Assembly: GCF_947500325.1 (NCBI RefSeq)
Contig: NZ_CANMRQ010000002.1
Span: 124,001-188,000, forward strand
Direction: 5' to 3'
Length of the DNA: 64,000 nt
DNA from: an uncultured Lacinutrix sp.
GTDB lineage: Bacteria > Bacteroidota > Bacteroidia > Flavobacteriales > Flavobacteriaceae
Shown here: positions 1 to 8,796 of the stretch, piece after piece
How the letters are laid out: every line of letters begins with the position of its first letter
Numbering within the stretch: the first letter of the stretch is position 1
The notes under the pieces: generated by a model
The model's database searches: none
What the model was told of the DNA's origin: nothing
The model's input: only the letters and a program-made list of their open reading frames with translations
Program-made: the position numbers and the translations under genes

Positions 1-2610
1 AGCAGTACCGCCAGTTCCATTTACCATAGCATAATCAGATTGACTAAAGTTGTTTTGAGAGTTTCCATTATTATTATCGGCTGGTGCGTTTTGATGAGAC
101 CATAAATATAAAGCACCCTCAAGAGTACCTGTGGGATTCGTTGAGGCGTCGTATGAGTTTTCAGAAAGAAAATCTGCTACAGATATTGCAGAAGGATAAG
201 GGTTGCCTATAAAATTCCAGTTTTTATCGTTAGTTTCTGTATCGTTTCTATAAATTGTTACTGGAGTAACACCATTATTAAACGCTCCAGAAAACGTATG
301 TGTAACACCAGATCCAGCAAATGAAGTAATTGATAAGGTGGCAGCATAGCCTATTCCTGGTTGTAATATCTCACTACCAGCAAGCCATAACCAATCGTTA
401 CCATTGTCATCTTCGTCATCATATACTCCATTAACAAGTACATTGTCATTATTCATTTCAGCAGCACTATCTCTAAAGTTTTCAGCTTGAAATCTAAAAC
501 GTCTACTGGCAGCTGCTGGAGATAAAGCACCTCCAACAGTTTCACCAATAACAGGAGAGCTCCAAAAGGTATACTCTAACCAATCTTGAGCAGGAGCTGT
601 TATTTTTGTAACTGTAGACGAAGCTCCAGTGCTATTTGTAAAAGTTGCACTATCATTATTTTGAACAAATGCTCCACTGGTTTCCACAGTTAAAGTACCA
701 CTATTAGTTACGTTGTTCTCAACTTCTATAAAGTTGTTATTTGTTACTGTTACAGTATAAGAGCTGTTAATTATTAAACTACAAGCGCTAAAATCACCAT
801 TTGTAGAAGTATTATAATCCCCATCAATTTCAGCTAAAGTTGTTAAATTTGGAGCGCCATTAGACCATGTAGTACCATTCCAAACTGTATTTTGCATAGT
901 TACTTGCGCAGCGTTTGATGCTATTGCGCATAGTCCTGTCTCGGTGACTTCACAGTAAAACTGATAACCATCTAAATTATAGCCATCAATTGATAAGCTG
1001 GTGGTAGTTTCACCAACTACTATGCTTGGACTAAATGCAGCAGCTGTTACGTCTAACCATCCAGTAGAAGTGCCATCATTATATTTCCATTGGTAAGATA
1101 AAGCGCCAGCATTTCCTGCTGTAGCAGAAATACTTGTAGAAAAAGAATTGCAATTATCAACATCTAGAGGTTGTGTGTCTATTGTTGGAGATGGAGTACT
1201 GGTAATTGCAAAACCAAAACAATCTTCATCACCATCAAAACTCCAATCTGCTAAAGCAAAAGTTGTAGATGGAGCTGTTGCCGTATTTGCTCTTGTAAAA
1301 ACATAACCAAGATTAAAACCTACACCTGGAGTAGTATGATTTTGCCAAACATCATGAGCTGTAGAACCATTAACTAAAACAACACGATCTTCATCATTTA
1401 GACCGCCGCCAGAAAAAGACAAATCTGGTGTGATTGTAGCGCAACTAGAGCATGAAGCACCAGAACTTAATATAATCATAGTAGTGCTACCAGCACTTAT
1501 AGTTCCTGTTAATGCCATGCTTAAATTAAACCCAGTAGTGGGAACTGCAGAGCCTAAAGTAAAATTATTATCGATACCTAAAGTATATGTGGATAAATCA
1601 ATATCTGTTGCTGTAGGGTTTAAGAGTTCTATATAATGACATGAATCTGTTTGATCATCATAAACACCTGAAATAAGTAAATCTGTAAAACTGGCTGAAA
1701 TACCTCCAGATCCACAATCATCATCAAGAAAAAGAAAACTTGTTGCGGAATCTAATCCACATGCAGATTCGGTAACAGTTATGGTTCCAGTTGAAGCTCC
1801 AACTGGAACTTCAGCTATAAGAGTTGTACTGTCAACGAAAGTAACAGTTCCTGCTGTTCCGTTAAAATCAACTGTACTAGTTGCAGTAAAACCAGAACCT
1901 GTTATTGTAACTTGAGTTAAACCTGGGCCAGATATAGGAGAAAAACCTGTAATAGTGTGAGTAGGTGTGCAGCCACCACAATCTGATATTGTAAAAGGAC
2001 CACCAACTGTTTGGTTTACGGTATTACTACCTGTCCAATTCCCAGAGTTATTTATTGATGCTAAAATGGCAGCGGTTGTTCCTGAAAAAGTTCCAGTGTA
2101 AGCAGTGTTATCTATTTCAGATAAAGAAACGGCATTTAAGCCATCTGTTAAACCTGCTGGTAAATTACCTGCGGCAGCACTTCCCCAAGTATCTGGGGCA
2201 GCACCATCATTATCTAAAGCAGCTAGATATGTAGGTGTGGCGGTAGTACCTTGATAAGCTAAAAGGGAATCGCCATCACCATTAAAGTTTAAATCGTTTG
2301 TTTCTGTAACATTTCCAGCGCTAGCACTTGGTGTAGTGGTTATTGTAATAATTGTACCACATGAGATACCACCTGTAGGTGAAGTCCAAGATATGGTACC
2401 TTCGCCTCCAGTAAGAGTGTCTTCTTCATTATCTGTAAAGTGAATAACTTCTCCTACGGCTATATCTGTTAAAGCTACAAATGAAAAATCATCTGTACCA
2501 TCAGCATTATATTGTACTATGGCAATATCACCGGCAGATAGTTGTGCATTACTTTTTAGGCACGCACACAAGAGTACTATTAAAAATAGTAAATATTTTT
2601 TATAAATCAT
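1..2610 (-). CDS. Large secreted multidomain surface protein with IPT/TIG and lamin-tail domains (3' end beyond window)
   Basis: This reading frame stays open from an ATG at 2610 to the first base of the window (870 codons), so the C-terminus is missing. Residues 1-22 are a hydrophobic export signal ending near SNAQ; the C-A-C stretch inside it could also be read as a weak lipobox. Residues ~23-210 match the N-terminal module of the two paralogs downstream (starting L-S-A-G-D-I-A-I). An IPT/TIG-like segment (~220-290) and a lamin-tail-like domain (~305-470, with YIELLNPT) follow, then an Ig-like stretch (~475-570). These three inserts are absent from the paralogs. From ~577 onward it again matches the shared C-terminal region (VWNGTTWSNG... 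through GTGGTAGG). By analogy with the paralogs it should end in a T9SS type A sorting tail. A structural, adhesive or cell-surface role is inferred; no catalytic motif was seen. Confidence 0.85.
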   Translation of the reverse strand, partial: MIYKKYLLFLIVLLCACLKSNAQLSAGDIAIVQYNADGTDDFSFVALTDIAVGEVIHFTDNEEDTLTGGEGTISWTSPTGGISCGTIITITTTPSASAGNVTETNDLNFNGDGDSLLAYQGTTATPTYLAALDNDGAAPDTWGSAAAGNLPAGLTDGLNAVSLSEIDNTAYTGTFSGTTAAILASINNSGNWTGSNTVNQTVGGPFTISDCGGCTPTHTITGFSPISGPGLTQVTITGSGFTATSTVDFNGTAGTVTFVDSTTLIAEVPVGASTGTITVTESACGLDSATSFLFLDDDCGSGGISASFTDLLISGVYDDQTDSCHYIELLNPTATDIDLSTYTLGIDNNFTLGSAVPTTGFNLSMALTGTISAGSTTMIILSSGASCSSCATITPDLSFSGGGLNDEDRVVLVNGSTAHDVWQNHTTPGVGFNLGYVFTRANTATAPSTTFALADWSFDGDEDCFGFAITSTPSPTIDTQPLDVDNCNSFSTSISATAGNAGALSYQWKYNDGTSTGWLDVTAAAFSPSIVVGETTTSLSIDGYNLDGYQFYCEVTETGLCAIASNAAQVTMQNTVWNGTTWSNGAPNLTTLAEIDGDYNTSTNGDFSACSLIINSSYTVTVTNNNFIEVENNVTNSGTLTVETSGAFVQNNDSATFTNSTGASSTVTKITAPAQDWLEYTFWSSPVIGETVGGALSPAAASRRFRFQAENFRDSAAEMNNDNVLVNGVYDDEDDNGNDWLWLAGSEILQPGIGYAATLSITSFAGSGVTHTFSGAFNNGVTPVTIYRNDTETNDKNWNFIGNPYPSAISVADFLSENSYDASTNPTGTLEGALYLWSHQNAPADNNNGNSQNNFSQSDYAMVNGTGGTA

Positions 2611-2659
2611 AAGGGAATGATTTTTGCTATTAATCAACGCCTTAAAGATAGAGTAATAA

Positions 2660-2725
2660 TCGATTAAAGTATTATTTTTTCGACGTAACGCGTCTTGATT
2701 TTCGATGTAATACATTATATATCGA
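2660..2725 (-). promoter_or_regulatory. Four phased TCGA boxes upstream of the first secreted gene
   Basis: The 166-bp gap upstream of the gene starting at 2610 holds TCGA cores at 2660, 2680, 2702 and 2722. The steps are 20, 22 and 20 bp, about two helical turns each. Several are followed by A- or T-rich tracts. The regular phasing suggests a binding array for a dimeric or tandem-binding regulator. Which regulator is not known. Confidence 0.4.
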
Positions 2726-2776
2726 TAAAAGAAGTATAATTGAGTTGTATTGTATTTTTACGATTAATATAATTCC

Positions 2777-5266
2777 CTATCTTTTTATAACTTTTTTAAC
2801 AATTATATTTCCATTTGATAATAGAATTTGAGCAATATACGGTGTCGATTTTATGCCAGATAAATTATAAGTTTCTTTACTTGAGTTTCCTTTAAATTGA
2901 TATAATTCCCGGCCTAATATGTCAAATATTTTTACATTTTGTATTGTTTCCGAATTTGTAACGGTAAACTTAACATTATTGTTTTGAAGTTCTATAATTG
3001 AGACATTATTTGCAGATATTTCAAAACCATCTACATTTAAGCTATTAGCATTAAAAACGATTTCAAAACGATCTCTAAAGTCACCACTATTAGAAGTAAA
3101 ATTATAGTTAGAGTCACTTAAGTTATGTATTACATTATTGTAATTATCTCTTAAGTAAATAGTATTACTATTAAAAAAATCACCTTCAAAATGAGAAATT
3201 GATATACTATAAATTACTGGATTAGTTATAGTTGTGTATAGGCCTAAGGGAATAACTTCGTTAAGAGTTAAACTCTCAGGAGCTTTACCTTGAATCGCAT
3301 AATTATAATCGCTGTTTTCTATAGTAGAGAATAAGAACGTGTTATTACCTATAGATTTATTCCTAGTTGCATCATAAAAAGCACCGTCATTAAGATTAGT
3401 GGCCCCATCTAGATACCCCACTAAAATTTGACTAGATACTCCCGTATCAGAACTTAAATAAATCCACAATTTATTAGTTTCATTAGTTGAGTTAGAGGTT
3501 CTAAAAAACTGATTATTATTGCCTGTACTTCTCATAGAGTTGTTAAAAGTAACTATACCTTCTGTAATTGTATCGCCATCACCATTAGTTGAAGATCCTG
3601 TACTACTTCCCATGTTATGGTATTCGACAAAAAAACCTTGACCAGAAGGAATATATGGATTAGGCTCGTCTAAAGCATTCACTATTCCATCTCCATTATT
3701 ATCGCCACCAGCGGTACCACCTGTACCATTTACCATGGCATAGTCCGATTGACTAAAGTTATTTTGGGAATTACCATTGTTGTTACTTGCTGGTGCATTT
3801 TGATGAGACCATAAATATAGAATACCTTCAATAGTTCCTGTAGGATTAGTTGTGGCATTATATGCATTCTCAGAAAGAAAATCGGCTACAGATATTGCTG
3901 AAGGGTAAGGATTACCAATAAAATTCCAATTCTTATCATTAGCTTCTGTATCATTTCTATATATAGTTACAGGTATTATACCATTATTAAACTCCCCAGA
4001 AAAGGTATGTGCAATTTGACTTCCTGGTCCAGTAAACGAAGTAAAAGATAAGGTCGCAGCATAACCTATTCCTGGTAGCAAAACATCACTACTTCCTGTT
4101 AATGACCAAACATTTCCATTATCATCCTCGTCATCGTAAAAACCATTAACGAGTATATTATCATTATTTATTTCGGCAGCACTATCTCTAAAATTTTCGG
4201 CTTGAAAGCTAAAACGTCTACTAGCAGCAGCTGGAGATAAAGCATTTCCGGCAGTTTCACCAACTACAGGAGAACTCCAAAACGTATACTCTAGCCAATC
4301 TTCAGCAGGAGCTGTTATTTTTGTTACCGTAGATGAGGCTCCAGAAAGGTTTGTGAAAATTCCATTGTCGTTATTTTGTACAAATGAGCCGTTAGTTTCA
4401 ATTGCTATAGTACCATTATTTGTGACATCATTTTCAACTTCAATAGTATGGTTGTTGTTAATCGTTAAAGTAAAACCAGAATTAACAGTTAAACTACAAG
4501 AACTAAAACTACCTAATCCAATAGTTGCAGTATCATAGTCTGCATCAATAATAACCTCAGAATTAGTATCTGGGATAGAAGGTGTCCAAGTGCCATTCCA
4601 AGTAACAGTAGATGGACATAAAAGGCAATTATATGAACAGCCTCCTAAATTGGTTATTCTTGTATTATTTACGGTCCAATTTGTAGCATTAGAAACTGCA
4701 GCAAGTATTAAAGGAGTATCAATTACAGTAGAACAATTATAGTTTCCATTTTCAAAATCACCTATATATAATGCATTAATTGTGTCTGTTAAGCCATTTG
4801 GTACAGCAGAAGTTAGAGGTGTAGTTGCATTAGTCCAACCATTAGTACCACCAAAAAATATAGCATAAAGAAATGTTGGTGAAGTTTCTAATCCTTGATA
4901 TGCTAATATTTGATCACCATTAAGATCAAAAGAAAAGAGGTTACTATCTGTAACTGTACCTATTGAAGCAGAATATGGACTATTATCTGTTATAGTAATT
5001 TCTGTACCACAAGTTAAGTCTGAAGTTGCAGTCCATATTATTATACCTTCACCAGTTCTGAAACTTCCAGAAGTTTGCCACCCATTATCTGTAAATTTAA
5101 TTTGAGTAGTATTTAATACATCTGTTAATAAAACAAAAGTAAATTGATCTGGATTGTCTGAGTTCACACCTGTAATAGCTATATCACCTGCAGCAAGAGT
5201 TGTTTGTCCATACACAAATCCAAAAGAAAAGAATAATGCAATTAAAAGTGATTTTATTTGTTTCAT
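2777..5266 (-). CDS. Secreted surface protein with T9SS sorting tail (paralog A)
   Basis: This 829-residue protein carries a signal peptide (residues 1-20, cleavage before Q21) and begins its mature part with the AGDIAITG module shared by the paralogs. Residues ~230-740 are a long beta-rich region of unknown family with WSSPV, YDDEDDNGN, NPYPSA and GDNNGDG (calcium-loop-like) segments. The last ~80 residues (VSIIELQNN... LGRELYQF... KKVIKR) look like a T9SS type A C-terminal sorting domain. That implies export through the outer membrane and attachment to or release from the surface. It is the middle member of three tandem paralogs, which share nearly the same C-terminal two-thirds but have different N-terminal parts. 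No enzymatic motif is visible. The start is supported by the signal peptide. Confidence 0.85.
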   Translation of the reverse strand: MKQIKSLLIALFFSFGFVYGQTTLAAGDIAITGVNSDNPDQFTFVLLTDVLNTTQIKFTDNGWQTSGSFRTGEGIIIWTATSDLTCGTEITITDNSPYSASIGTVTDSNLFSFDLNGDQILAYQGLETSPTFLYAIFFGGTNGWTNATTPLTSAVPNGLTDTINALYIGDFENGNYNCSTVIDTPLILAAVSNATNWTVNNTRITNLGGCSYNCLLCPSTVTWNGTWTPSIPDTNSEVIIDADYDTATIGLGSFSSCSLTVNSGFTLTINNNHTIEVENDVTNNGTIAIETNGSFVQNNDNGIFTNLSGASSTVTKITAPAEDWLEYTFWSSPVVGETAGNALSPAAASRRFSFQAENFRDSAAEINNDNILVNGFYDDEDDNGNVWSLTGSSDVLLPGIGYAATLSFTSFTGPGSQIAHTFSGEFNNGIIPVTIYRNDTEANDKNWNFIGNPYPSAISVADFLSENAYNATTNPTGTIEGILYLWSHQNAPASNNNGNSQNNFSQSDYAMVNGTGGTAGGDNNGDGIVNALDEPNPYIPSGQGFFVEYHNMGSSTGSSTNGDGDTITEGIVTFNNSMRSTGNNNQFFRTSNSTNETNKLWIYLSSDTGVSSQILVGYLDGATNLNDGAFYDATRNKSIGNNTFLFSTIENSDYNYAIQGKAPESLTLNEVIPLGLYTTITNPVIYSISISHFEGDFFNSNTIYLRDNYNNVIHNLSDSNYNFTSNSGDFRDRFEIVFNANSLNVDGFEISANNVSIIELQNNNVKFTVTNSETIQNVKIFDILGRELYQFKGNSSKETYNLSGIKSTPYIAQILLSNGNIIVKKVIKR

Positions 5267-5379
5267 AATTAAGGGGCATTTTAGAGTCTAATAAATCGGG
5301 AGGAGTTGAATGATTTATAGATTAAATATTTGTGCTATCTACACTAGATAGCCTAAATTATATATAATAGTGAAGAAAA

Positions 5380-5425
5380 TGATACTAAAAACCCTTAAAA
5401 GAAATAAGGTTTTCCCTTTAAATTA
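5380..5425 (+). promoter_or_regulatory. Hairpin in the recX upstream region
   Basis: Upstream of recX, AAAACCCTT pairs with AAGGTTTT across a short A-rich loop with one unpaired base, followed by a T/C-rich run. The decayed copy near 8610-8640 keeps the stem with altered bases (AATCCTTA/TAAGGATT). It could be a terminator or an upstream regulatory structure. Because the promoter box of recX lies downstream of it, it is probably not in the recX mRNA. Confidence 0.35.
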
Positions 5426-5431
5426 ATAGCT

Positions 5432-5439
5432 TATTTTTG
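5432..5439 (+). promoter_or_regulatory. recX -7 box (TATTTTTG)
   Basis: The octamer TATTTTTG fits the Bacteroidota -7 consensus TAnnTTTG exactly. Only four bases (AAGT) separate it from the recX ATG at 5444. With a start site about 4-7 nt downstream of the box, the mRNA would begin at or next to the ATG. Confidence 0.55.
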
Positions 5440-5443
5440 AAGT

Positions 5444-5920
5444 ATGTATCAAAATAATAAAACCTATACTGTAGATCAAGCTATAAAAAAAATGGAGCAT
5501 TATTGCGCTTACCAAGAGCGTTGTCATCAAGAAGTAAGGCAAAAGTTAAAAAGGATGAGTATGATACCAGAAGCGGTAGATGTTATTATAGTACATCTTT
5601 TGGAACACAATTACCTTAATGAAGAGCGTTTTGCTAAAATGTATGTAAGAGGAAAGTTTAATATTAAAAAATGGGGTCGCCGTCGTTTAACACTTGAATT
5701 AAAGAAAAAAGAAATTTCTAAATTTAATATAGAGCAAGCTCATAAGGAGATATCTGAAGAAGAGTATATAAAAACGCTTAATGATTTAGCTGAAAAAAGA
5801 GCCGATTTAATTCGCGAAGTTAATACAATTAAAAAAAAGAAGAAACTTGTAGACTACCTATTATATCGTGGTTGGGAACCACATTTAGTTTACGATAAAG
5901 TAAATAAACTTTTAAGCTAA
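5444..5920 (+). CDS. recX: Regulatory protein RecX
   Basis: The protein has 158 residues, a normal length for RecX, and is all-helical with the family's three repeated three-helix motifs. It opens with a helix containing the YCAYQERCHQEVRQKL segment, and a central stretch (LNEERFAKMYVRGKF and KKWGRRRL) matches the conserved RecX core. RecX binds RecA filaments and limits their activity in recombination and the SOS response. The gene sits alone on the plus strand between two minus-strand paralogs. It converges on the next gene with only two bases between stop codons. The start is fixed by the promoter box four bases upstream and by conservation. A degenerate copy of its 5' end lies at 8649-8740. 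Confidence 0.93.
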   Translation: MYQNNKTYTVDQAIKKMEHYCAYQERCHQEVRQKLKRMSMIPEAVDVIIVHLLEHNYLNEERFAKMYVRGKFNIKKWGRRRLTLELKKKEISKFNIEQAHKEISEEEYIKTLNDLAEKRADLIREVNTIKKKKKLVDYLLYRGWEPHLVYDKVNKLLS

Positions 5921-5922
5921 GT

Positions 5923-8433
5923 TTACTTTTTAATAAATTTTTTAGAAAAAACTTTTCCTTTAGATAATGTAATTTGAGCGATATAAGGCGCAGAACTTAG
6001 GTTTGATAAATTTAAAATTTCTGAGCTTTGACTTCCATAGAACTCATATAATTTTTGACCTAATACATTTATTATTCTAATATTTTTTATAGTTGTCGAG
6101 TTTGGAACAGTAAACTTAATATTATTATTTTGAAGCTCAATTATTGATATATTATTCGAAGTAATTGAATCATCCACAATTAGAGTATCATTTCTAAAGA
6201 CTATTTCAAAACGATCCTTAAACTCACCATTATTAGATGAGAAATTATAGTTTGAACTACTTAGGTTGTGAATTACATTATTATAATTATCTTTTAATAA
6301 AATGTTGTTATTATTAAAAAAATCACCTTCAAAATGAGAAATTGAAATCGTATAAATAACAGGGTTTGTAATAGTGGTATATAATCCTATAGGAATGACT
6401 TCATTAAGTGTTAAGCTTTCTGGAGCTTTACCTTGTATAGCATAATTAGAATCACTGTTTTCTATAGTAAAAAATAAGAATGTATTATTACCAATAGATC
6501 TATTTCTAGTCGCATCATAAAAAGCACCATCATAACTATTTGTAGCTCCATTTATATAACCAATTAATATCTGACTGGATACTCCCGTGTCAGAACTTAA
6601 ATAAAGCCACAATTTATTAGCTTCATTAGTCGAGTTAGAGGTTCTAAAAAACTGATTATTATTACCAGTATTTCTCATAGAGTTGTTAAAAGTAACGATA
6701 CCTTCTGTAATTGTATCCCCATCACCATTAGTTGAAGACCCTGTGCTGCTTCCCATGTTATGATATTCAACGAAAAAACCTTGACCAGAAGGAATATAAG
6801 GATTGGGTTCATCTAAAGCATCAACGATACCATCTCCATTATTATCACCACCAGCAGTACCGCCAATTCCGTTTACCATTGCATAATCAGACTGATTAAA
6901 ATTATAAAAAGAGTTGCCATTATTGTTACTTGCAGGTGGGTTTTCATGCGACCATAAATATAAGGCACCATCAAGAGTTCCTGTTGGATTAGTTGAAGCG
7001 TTATATGTGTTTTCAGAAAGAAAATCTGCTACAGATATTGCCGAAGGATATGGGTTACCTATAAAGTTCCAGTTTTTATCATTGGTTTCTGTATCATTTC
7101 TATAAATGGTTACTGGAATAACTCCATTATTAAACTCCCCAGAAAAGGTATGTGCAATTTGACTTCCTGGTCCAGTAAATGATGTTGTAGATAAAGTTGC
7201 AGCATATCCTATTCCAGGTTGCATGATTTCACTACCAGCTAACCATAACCAATCATTTCCGTTATCATCTTCATCATCGTAAAAACCATTAACGAGCACA
7301 TTGTCATTATTGGTCTCGGCAGCGCTATCTCTAAAGTTTTCGGCTTGAAATCTAAAACGCCTACCTGTAGCTGCTGGTGATAACGCACTTCCAATAGTTT
7401 CACTAGAAACTGGAGAACTCCAATAAGTATATTCTAACCAGTCTTCAGCTGGAGCTGTTATTTTTGTTACTGTAGATGTCCCTGCTACATTTGTGAAAGA
7501 TGAGTTATTATTATTTTGAACGAATGCTCCATTAGTTTTAACTATTATTGTTTCATTATTAGTTACGTCATTTTCAACTTCTATATAGTTGTTATTTTCC
7601 ACAGTGACCGTATAAGTATCATTTACAATTAAACTACAAGCACTAAAATCACCATGAATTGATGTATTATAATCACCATTAATTTCTACCGAAGTTCTTG
7701 TATCTGGAACTCCATTAGACCATGAAGAACCATTCCAGACAGTTGGAGCCAAACAAAAATTATATGTACATATACCTCCTAAAGCCCCGGAAACAGGCGC
7801 GTTAGTAAAAAACCAATTATTTGTGATATCTGCAATTTGAGTCTGTACTTCAGCAGCTAAGCCTTCTACTAATACTGGAGAGCAAATAAAAACACCATTA
7901 TCAATCTCTCCCATATAAATGGCATTTACAGTATCTGTAAGACCAGTTGGCAATGCAGAAGTACTTGAGGTTACTGCATTGCTCCATCCTCCATTTGCAT
8001 TATCCATATGAATGGCATGAATAAATGTTGGGCTGGTATCTAATCCTTGATAAACCAATATTTGATCTCCAAGAGTAGATAAATCAAAATCTTGAGTTTC
8101 TACTACTGTACCTTGATTAGCACTAAAAACCCCAGCAGTATCTGTTAATTCTATTTCTTCACCAGCCAATAGATTTGTGGTGGCAGTCCATGTTAATGTA
8201 CCATCTCTTGTTGGGTCATCTCTAAATAGATTAGAAGGTAAAATCCAGCCTCTATCTGTGAATTTAATGACTGTTCCTGTGTCAATATCTCTAAAACAAA
8301 TAAATAGTACTCTATCTGGATCGTCACAAGCAAATCCGGTAATAGCAATATCGCCTGCAGAAAGAATCGTTTGTCCGTACCCAAATCCTATAGAAAAGAG
8401 TAGCGTAATTGAAAGTAGGTTAATGGCTTTCAT
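5923..8433 (-). CDS. Secreted surface protein with T9SS sorting tail (paralog B)
   Basis: This 836-residue paralog has the same layout as the gene at 2777: a signal peptide ending GFGYG before Q21, an AGDIAITG module, a divergent N-terminal ~230 residues, then a long region almost identical to paralog A at the protein level. The tail (ISIIELQNN... LGQKLYEF... KKFIKK) is a T9SS type A sorting domain. Between paralogs A and B the DNA of the shared region differs at many third codon positions while the amino acids stay the same, so the shared region is under purifying selection. The upstream region retains a recX remnant from the duplication. Function is unknown; a surface role is inferred. Confidence 0.85.
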   Translation of the reverse strand: MKAINLLSITLLFSIGFGYGQTILSAGDIAITGFACDDPDRVLFICFRDIDTGTVIKFTDRGWILPSNLFRDDPTRDGTLTWTATTNLLAGEEIELTDTAGVFSANQGTVVETQDFDLSTLGDQILVYQGLDTSPTFIHAIHMDNANGGWSNAVTSSTSALPTGLTDTVNAIYMGEIDNGVFICSPVLVEGLAAEVQTQIADITNNWFFTNAPVSGALGGICTYNFCLAPTVWNGSSWSNGVPDTRTSVEINGDYNTSIHGDFSACSLIVNDTYTVTVENNNYIEVENDVTNNETIIVKTNGAFVQNNNNSSFTNVAGTSTVTKITAPAEDWLEYTYWSSPVSSETIGSALSPAATGRRFRFQAENFRDSAAETNNDNVLVNGFYDDEDDNGNDWLWLAGSEIMQPGIGYAATLSTTSFTGPGSQIAHTFSGEFNNGVIPVTIYRNDTETNDKNWNFIGNPYPSAISVADFLSENTYNASTNPTGTLDGALYLWSHENPPASNNNGNSFYNFNQSDYAMVNGIGGTAGGDNNGDGIVDALDEPNPYIPSGQGFFVEYHNMGSSTGSSTNGDGDTITEGIVTFNNSMRNTGNNNQFFRTSNSTNEANKLWLYLSSDTGVSSQILIGYINGATNSYDGAFYDATRNRSIGNNTFLFFTIENSDSNYAIQGKAPESLTLNEVIPIGLYTTITNPVIYTISISHFEGDFFNNNNILLKDNYNNVIHNLSSSNYNFSSNNGEFKDRFEIVFRNDTLIVDDSITSNNISIIELQNNNIKFTVPNSTTIKNIRIINVLGQKLYEFYGSQSSEILNLSNLSSAPYIAQITLSKGKVFSKKFIKK

Positions 8434-8648
8434 ATGTAGGGGGCTTTTTACAAATGTAGATAATTTAAATTAATGATTTTAGATAAAAGCGTGTTTTTTT
8501 AAATTAAATAGTTGATTTTGTAGTGGTTAATAATTAATTGTGTTAGTTAAATAGGTAGCTAAACTATATATAATAGAGAAAAAACCTACACTTAAAATCC
8601 TTATAATAAATAAGGATTCTCCTTTTAATTAAATAGATTGTTTTAAGT
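8434..8648. other. Intergenic region upstream of paralog B
   Basis: The 363-bp gap 8434-8796 has no intact gene. Its first part holds the promoter region of paralog B, and from about 8564 it aligns with the recX upstream region at about 5358-5443, including a TATATAATAG stretch and the hairpin. It leads directly into the recX remnant. The last bases (8741-8796) show nothing recognisable. Confidence 0.6.
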
Positions 8649-8740
8649 GTGTATCAAAATAATAAAACGTGAACTATAGATCTAGCTATAAAAAATAAAG
8701 ATATTATTGTCTAGCTTTTGAATTAAAGATAAAATAAATT
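8649..8740 (+). pseudogene. Decayed 5' fragment of recX
   Basis: The sequence from 8649 aligns with the start of recX at 5444: TATCAAAATAATAAAAC is identical, and the following GAT-C-AGCTATAAAAAA block also aligns. The start codon has become GTG, a TGA appears at codon 8 and a TAG about codon 22. After about 20 codons the match jumps to the TTGAATTAAAGA segment near 5692 of recX, so an internal deletion of roughly 170-200 bp is likely. The upstream region also aligns with the recX promoter region, but the TATTTTTG box is degraded. It is a leftover of tandem duplication and not a functional gene. Confidence 0.75.
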
Positions 8741-8796
8741 GATTATCTTCTATATTCTATTAGTAATCATACTTAGTTTTAGTATAAAGACATTGA

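Noticed and set aside
1430-1636. Plus-strand frame inside the first secreted gene
   Set aside because: The minus-strand frame is continuous over it and encodes recognisable domains.
8193-8384. Short minus-strand frame inside paralog B
   Set aside because: It is out of frame with the clear signal-peptide-bearing gene and has no family features.
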